A DNA stretch of 64,000 bases. Origin: Pseudofabraea citricarpa (taxonomy: Eukaryota > Ascomycota > Leotiomycetes > Helotiales > Dermateaceae). A model generated the notes under the pieces. It had not been told where the DNA came from. It saw only the letters and a program-made list of their open reading frames with translations, and searched no databases. Shown one piece after another: positions 58,767 through 64,000 of the stretch. How positions within the stretch are numbered: position 1 is the stretch's first letter; each line of letters starts with the position of its first letter. The stretch spans positions 248,001 to 312,000 of the forward strand of contig JAPWGK010000013.1 in the NCBI GenBank assembly GCA_029641185.1. The letters run 5' to 3'. The position numbers were made by a program, and so were the translations under genes.

Positions 58767-60385
58767 GTTTGCAAAGACAAGATGATTTTAGGCAAGAAAA
58801 GACTATGGGGAGGGGGAGGGAAGGGTAATGTAGAGAGTTATCTCTCTAAGGTGATCTTCAATCAGGGTCGTGATCCGAATCCTTTGCGTATACTCATCCA
58901 CTACTCCTTGCTGAACAAGCACTTGTGATGTGGAGGTTGAGAGTGTATGAGGATCAGGTATCTAGGGTCTTGATCGTGTGATGAAGGGTTGTGATAGGGA
59001 CGTGATAGGGATGTGTGTGAGATGAGTCAAGTATTGCTGAAGCTAGAGAAGAATAATCGATTGCAAAGCTCAAAAGAATTCGATATGCTAAGGTGAGTAG
59101 CTAGGGTTTGAAACTCAAGATCCAAAAGAAGTTTCCTATATAGATGGATGACTTGCAGGTGGATCTTGCAGTCAAAACATAGTACCGGAAGCAGTAAAGT
59201 GTGAGAGGCTGGATGAACAAATTGGGAAGAGTATGAAAGTCAAAACCCACACTGGCGAATTCCTCAGTCGGAGATGATACGGGGTTTCGTCGATTGAGGA
59301 ATGTGAAGCTGTATTTGAGGAATGTTGTTACCATGTGGAGGGTCTGCAAGATGGCCGGGCAAGCGAGCACAATGTCTTTGTGTCGGTGTCGGAGAAATAG
59401 CAGATGGGCTAAAGAAAAAGCCAACACGCGCCGGCGCGAGACATCACACGCCGGCTGGGGGTATAGCAAGGAAATTAAGCAGACAGGAAGGGGAACTTGT
59501 AGGGCCCTGCAGGAGCACGTTCACCTTGGCTAACGCTTCAGGTTCTTCCCTCTCTCTCCTCGGTATGATATGTATGGCCACCGCCATCGGGTCAAGATGC
59601 AAGATGATGATGACTGCATCATCTCACTTGAGATCGTCATCTAGCTCCCAAGGGTCGAGGGCTTGATTTGATGGGAGGACAAGACTTCGACATCTTCAAT
59701 CAGGTAATTGAAGAATGCGGAGCCAAAGAAGCATGCTGACTGACCGTCCCTCGTGCTGCCCTCCCCCGGTTGTCGTGAGAACTGCGAGCAATGGTTGCGC
59801 AGGAGAGACGAGCAGGAATGGAGGCTAGAAATCGATAACGTAAATGGAGAAACAGGTGATAAGGTTGTCGGCCCTACTATTGTCCCTTGAGAGAAGGGGG
59901 GGTTGAAGAGAGGATGTCCTGATTGGGGGAGGAAGGGGTTCTCCGAACTGTCGAAGGGCCCGCGTGAGGAAATATATAAGGGCGAGGCGAGGACGCATCA
60001 AGGAATCCACGAAACTAAGAGAAATCTGGGGCCGCACACAGGCAGATGAGCAAGGCAAACGTCTCAGCGTCTTGTGTTTGTTGCATCATCTGCCAGGGGC
60101 TGCCGAGCGATTCTGGGGTCCCGCGACAGGGATGCAATGGCCTGTCAGCTGGTAGTCCGTCGGTACTTGATGAACTCGACTTCTTAAGACTTTTAAGACA
60201 CGTTCATGGCACATTTGAGCTTCAATGTTCGAGTATCAACAGGTATATTTTGCAAGCACTGGGTACCCATCCAACCCTAACCTGTTCGGGTCTTGTACCA
60301 CCCACGCTATCCATTCCGTGTGACCGTGAACTCCTCGAAATGCAACCTGACCTTCATTATCATCATGATCTTCTCGTCTCGCCGT
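58767..60385. other. Intergenic region upstream of the GH81 gene, no gene recognised
   Basis: About 1.6 kb between two minus-strand genes. GTGATAGGGANGTG occurs twice near 58990-59010. GATAAG and TGATAA elements appear at about 59860. The open frames here are short and overlap on both strands, without recognisable domains. Confidence 0.45.
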
Positions 60386-61426
60386 CTACCGTTTGGCCCT
60401 TTTCGCCTTCCGTCCGTCCGTCGCATCTCCACCAGATGACTTTTTCTTCTTGAGATTTTCTGCCGCTTTCTGAAAGTCTTCCTCGGTAGGCATGCCTTCA
60501 TCGTCCTCGTCCTCCGAAGCTCTCTTCTTGCCCTTCTTCGCCTTCGACTTCGGTTGCGCATATTTGGCTTCGAGGTTGTCCAAGAACGAGCTCCGGCCAG
60601 CTTGTCTTTTGAGAATCAGAGCTGCTAGAGCATCTTCGCCACTCTCTTTCTTATTATTCTTGCCCTTGCCAAACAGCTTATCCTCGACTCCGATCTCTTT
60701 GGCTAACTCCAGGGCCATATCTGCTTCCTTTCTTGCTTTCTGCATCCTAGCGTCCCTAGCCTTTGGCGTCTCATGAGTATATGCCTTGTGAGCTTTGACA
60801 TCCTCGCTCTCAATTGCAGCATCAATAATCACTCGAAATCGATCCTCGTCTTCTAATGGATCGCTCAGCATGACCACTTGATAGATCTTCGACATTTTGC
60901 CCCCGAATTTTTCATATGCGGCAAGTAGATCGTCTTTCTCCTCGTCTGAGCCCTTGTATGCCTTTGAAAACTTCTCGATGGCATCTCCAGATATGACATC
61001 TCTGAACTGCTCGGCGTAAAAGTCGGACCAGTCGAAATCTTCAGAATCCAAGATCGATTCGGATGTCGAGCCCGTGGCATCGTAGCGTTTTCGGCGTTGC
61101 GGGTCTGACAAGACAGCATATGCGAAAGCTACTTCTTGGAACTTGGTATGCGCAGTGCCTTTGAGATGCTCGGGAGCCTTGTCTGATAAAAGGGTAGGTT
61201 AGCATCCATCAAGCCTAGCTAGCTTGATTACCGGAGTAATAACTCGCAGATGATCAATAATAGAATACGTGAAAATTCGGTGTTTACCTGGGTGATGTTT
61301 GAGTGCAGCCTTGCGATATGCAGACTTGATCTCGCCTTCCGACGCGGTCTTGGAGATGCCGAGCACATTGTAAGGCTCAATGACGGGAGGCTCATCGTCC
61401 AGTATCTCATCTTTGTGGGGCGCCAT
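60386..61426 (-). CDS. DNAJC9-like J-domain protein
   Basis: Hsp70 co-chaperone of the DNAJC9 type; the human relative also binds histones H3-H4. Exons 61426-61288 and 61182-60386 give 311 aa. The J domain spans about 17-85, starting [20 protein letters not shown]; the HPD motif is at 45-47 with its Asp codon formed across the intron. After the J domain come [11 protein letters not shown] and the acidic and helical segments conserved in DNAJC9. The C-terminal 60 residues are very basic with a Lys-rich KKGKK cluster, compatible with nuclear location. The intron is 105 bp, longer than most here. The gene is followed by a long spacer before GH81. Confidence 0.9.
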
Positions 61427-62200
61427 TATGTGTAGCGATTTGTGTTGATGCAGGTAAGGTGTAAACTGCAGTAGTTTTACCGTGCGCGTTGTTGGCTTTG
61501 GTTGTTGGCTCGTAGTGATGGGGTTCCCTGGTCGCGTTCTGAGTTTGACGCGTAAAGTAGTGTATGGTCACGTGTAAGGCGCCATCTCTTATCAAACTTC
61601 AACTCTGAACTTTCATCACCACATCACATCACAACCAGCTTCAAAAATGAAAAAATGACGCTCTGTTCTTGGAAAGGGCGGTAGGTAGTTATCTGGGTGA
61701 AGGATTGCTCTAAAGAATGCAATGCTTGCAGCAACATGCTTACTAAAGTCAATTTCCACGGTTCTAGTTTCAAGCTGTTGTGCAAGGCACAATCAGCCAT
61801 GATCTCCCTTTAGAGCTGGAACACCTGGGAAAGCGAGCGTTTCACAAACTACTTATAAGTAAGTGCATCGAATACTTTTTACTTGAGTAAGCAAATATAC
61901 AGGAAATCTTTTTTTAAGTTTAGCAAAGTATATCCCATCTGGCAGTCGCTGTGTTTACGTGACATAGAATTATGTTGCCAGCAGAATAGTATGTCAAGTG
62001 ATACTTCCATGGGTGCGCAATTATTTTCGAGCATGATAATTAAGACAAAATTTCGCAATTTAGCTAATTGAAGAAGTCGATCGCTGCAATCTATCAAGTC
62101 GCATTGATCTATGTCTACGGTCTACGTATAATATCTCCGAGATATATCTAAACATGCTGAAGAACTCCACCGCTCCGAAGTGTTGACTTTACCACTTTGA
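61427..62200. other. Intergenic region, no gene recognised
   Basis: About 770 bases between two minus-strand genes. A GGTCACGTG element lies at about 61565, upstream of the J-protein gene. The right part (61850-62200) is AT-rich and contains the 3' flank of the NmrA-like gene. Confidence 0.45.
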
Positions 62201-63181
62201 TTAAGCCTTTAGTTCTTGCACAAGATTAAATACTGATGGCTGTTTTGGTTCCCAGCCAATAGTGCGGCGGATTCGAGACCCTTTACACCTCATGTTCGTT
62301 CCCCAAAGGAGTGCAGCATATGGATGGAATGTCTGCGCTTCTTCGGGTGATATGTGCTCTATCTCGGTCGTTTCAATTAAGCCCCTCTCACGCATTGCCT
62401 TAGCCATGACCATGGTGATGTTGATAAAGCCATACTCTTCGGATTCGAGGTAGTAGATCCCCTTGTCGCCCCAGATAGCCTTTCCTCCCTTTGGCTTTAA
62501 AGCCTCGTCGACAAAGGTTATCATAGCAGCACTCAGATCCTTAATGTCAATGCTAGCGCATATGGCCTTGCCCTCTCCAACCACAAAAGCCTTCCCACGT
62601 TTTGCGATCTCTGCTTGAAGCAACACAAGCTGTATCGTTCTAGTTTTGATAGGGCCCTCTCCTACTCCGTTGATATGAACTGGAAGGAGCAAGGCTGTCT
62701 TGACACCATATTGCTTGCCTAGTTTCTGGACAGCTTGGTCCACCTCCGCGTGGAGATGGGTTGCGTCAAGAGTACTAATCTCATCAAAATCCGCAAGGTC
62801 GTCGTAGATGCGTGTGGAAGCTTGTCCAAGGCCGGGGGAGCGGTCTAAGATACTTCCAGCACCAGAAATCTGGATGTATGCACCACTCTTATTGCCTTTA
62901 GCCATGCCGCTAATAAGTGGCTCAAGGCAGCCCAGATGGTCGCAGTTAGCAGCCTGAACGACGACGTCCGCTTTTTGAGCTTCTTGATAAAGAATCTTAG
63001 AAGACTCAAGATCACCAATAACAGTTTCGGTCAAGGGGAATTTAGCCTTGATCTGCTGTGCTTGATCCTCGTTTCGTACTAAGCCGGCGATTTGGTAGTC
63101 AGGATGCTCTCTGGTAAGATCGCTAAGGAACTGGCCTCCGACATAGCCAGAGATGCCAAGAATGAAGACGCGTGGTGCCAT
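62201..63181 (-). CDS. NmrA-like/extended SDR NAD(P)-binding protein
   Basis: Single exon of 326 aa. The N-terminal Rossmann motif is FILGISGYVGG, followed by QIAGLVRN and VIGDLES, typical of atypical/extended short-chain dehydrogenases of the NmrA/isoflavone-reductase type. No clear catalytic YxxxK is seen at the usual position, so it may act as a sensor or as a reductase with another site. The frame is open to 63211, but the start at MAPRV places the Rossmann strand at the N-terminus as in the family. It has no signal peptide. It is divergent from a Zn2Cys6 regulator only 393 bases away, so the two are probably functionally linked, as in many fungal catabolic or secondary-metabolite loci. 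Confidence 0.85.
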   Translation of the reverse strand: MAPRVFILGISGYVGGQFLSDLTREHPDYQIAGLVRNEDQAQQIKAKFPLTETVIGDLESSKILYQEAQKADVVVQAANCDHLGCLEPLISGMAKGNKSGAYIQISGAGSILDRSPGLGQASTRIYDDLADFDEISTLDATHLHAEVDQAVQKLGKQYGVKTALLLPVHINGVGEGPIKTRTIQLVLLQAEIAKRGKAFVVGEGKAICASIDIKDLSAAMITFVDEALKPKGGKAIWGDKGIYYLESEEYGFINITMVMAKAMRERGLIETTEIEHISPEEAQTFHPYAALLWGTNMRCKGSRIRRTIGWEPKQPSVFNLVQELKA

Positions 63182-63574
63182 ATTGAAGAAAGCGGTTGGT
63201 TTCTCGTGCAAATGCTTTCAATTGTTGGTCGTGGGGTTTGAGAATAGCTGTTTGGAAAAGTACCGATGAAGTTGGAATTGCATCATGGATGGAAGTGATG
63301 GCAGCTCTCTTTATATGCACTGCCATAGGAAGTGGGCCTTTGGGTCTTCTATAGCCAGAAGCCGCATTTTCTACGGTCTTACTATCATCTCCACTGCTGT
63401 TCCAGATATTCGTTCCTTCGTTTTGGAACAAGTATCTAGGTACCAGCGTGACGAGCTAGATGGCGAGCTGTGGTGGTGGATGTTTTCCGTTTTGGGATTA
63501 GCTGGCGGAGCGAGCCCGCCACACCGCAACGACAATCCGCCAGCCCGCAAGTCTTCTACATTTCTGCAAGAATA
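63182..63574. promoter_or_regulatory. Shared upstream region of the NmrA-like gene and the Zn2Cys6 gene
   Basis: 393 bases between divergent start codons. A TTTATATG element at about 63309-63316 could serve as TATA box for the minus-strand gene. CGG triplets suitable for Zn2Cys6 binding occur (for example near 63506), but not as a clear CGG-N-CCG pair. Confidence 0.4.
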
Positions 63575-64000
63575 ATGGCTTCAGGAAACCCATCGGCCTT
63601 GTTTTCGTGTAGCACATGTCGTATTCGGAAGAGAAAGTGCGACAAAGTGTTGCCAGCATGTACCCTATGTTCCGTGTAAGCAAGCACTTTTGATTGTTTT
63701 CACCATGCGAGGCTCAGCTTGCTGAACGCATCTCAACAGGAAGGGTCTGGTTTGCGACTACAGACTGTCAACTCAGCGTTCTCATCAGCTAGCACTGTTA
63801 CGCCATCAGAACGTCTTCCCACAGACCAGTGCTATGTTACCGATGCCGCATTCAAGTGCTTCATCCGGGACAACAGTTACCAAGGAGGCATTCCCGTGGC
63901 TGCAGTCCGAGTTACCTTCTTCTGTGGGGTTTCCAGCAGTTATATTCATGGACTCTAAGCTTGCGACACAGCATCACGTTGAAATACCGAAGACCAATCT
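63575..64000 (+). CDS. Zn2Cys6 transcription factor (partial, runs off window)
   Basis: Exon 1 is 63575-63675, exon 2 starts at 63740 and is open to the window end (last full codon at 63998), so at least 120 residues are seen. The binuclear cluster is perfect: CX2CX6CX6CX2CX6C from FSCSTCRIRKRKC to CDYR, with the last Cys supplied by exon 2, so the intron splits the zinc finger. The basic RIRKRK segment sits between the second and third Cys. After the cluster the sequence is Ser/Gln-rich. Divergent from the NmrA-like gene; likely regulates it or a neighbouring cluster beyond the window. The fungal-specific middle homology region is not included. Confidence 0.9.

Overview
This window is nuclear DNA from a filamentous ascomycete (Pezizomycotina). 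The evidence is the many short introns of about 47-130 bp with GTRNGT donors and CTRAC/CTGAC branch sites, and the gene content: a fungal MirB-type siderophore transporter, a POT peptide transporter, a GH81 glucanase, a CFEM-WSC protein, a T2 ribonuclease and a Zn2Cys6 factor. A UDP-rhamnose 3,5-epimerase/4-reductase of the kind studied in Botrytis, and the moderate base composition, would fit Leotiomycetes, but that placement is inference. There is no sign of an operon, CRISPR array, rRNA or intact tRNA. I checked every splice junction below by hand for reading phase; none was checked against transcripts.

Layout. 1-2.6 kb: a homing-endonuclease-like (His-Me finger) gene carrying an 18-bp coding minisatellite, lying between two diverged direct repeats. 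2.6-7.9 kb: divergent housekeeping pair, nicotinate phosphoribosyltransferase (-) and the ribosome-biogenesis GTPase BMS1 (+). 9.7-14.3 kb: convergent transporters, a POT/PTR2 peptide transporter (+) and a siderophore-iron transporter (-) whose upstream region holds two exact GATA-type iron-regulator sites. 14.8-17.5 kb: an MDR oxidoreductase (-) divergent from the UDP-rhamnose enzyme (+). 19.8-22.3 kb: a dynamin/Mx-like GTPase. 24.3-26.6 kb: an OBAP-like (DUF1264) protein and glyoxalase II. 28.3-29.5 kb: a secreted Ala-rich protein with several dibasic sites. 30.8-34.1 kb: a class II aldolase/adducin protein (-) and a secreted RNase T2 (+). 35.3-38.4 kb: a PY-motif protein and a short divergent protein kinase. 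42.3-43.9 kb: a CFEM-WSC surface protein and a candidate 58-aa gene. 47.2-48.4 kb: a Pho85-type (PCL) cyclin. 52.1-54.0 kb: a single-pass membrane protein of unknown function. 55.5-58.8 kb: a GH81 endo-1,3-beta-glucanase. 60.4-61.4 kb: a DNAJC9-like J protein. 62.2-64.0 kb: an NmrA-like NAD(P)-binding protein divergent from a Zn2Cys6 regulator cut by the window edge.

Between the genes lie long stretches without recognisable coding sequence (7.9-9.7, 17.5-19.8, 22.3-24.3, 38.4-42.3, 43.9-47.2 and 48.4-52.1 kb), the last three rich in microsatellites and degenerate tandem repeats. The genes do not form one pathway. The most notable small-scale signals are the paired iron sites before the siderophore transporter, the flanked endonuclease-like gene, the paired CACGTG inverted repeat before glyoxalase II, the CFEM-WSC fusion, and a family of degenerate repeats near 50.5-50.8 kb, each with a conserved TACTC...GAGTA inverted pair.
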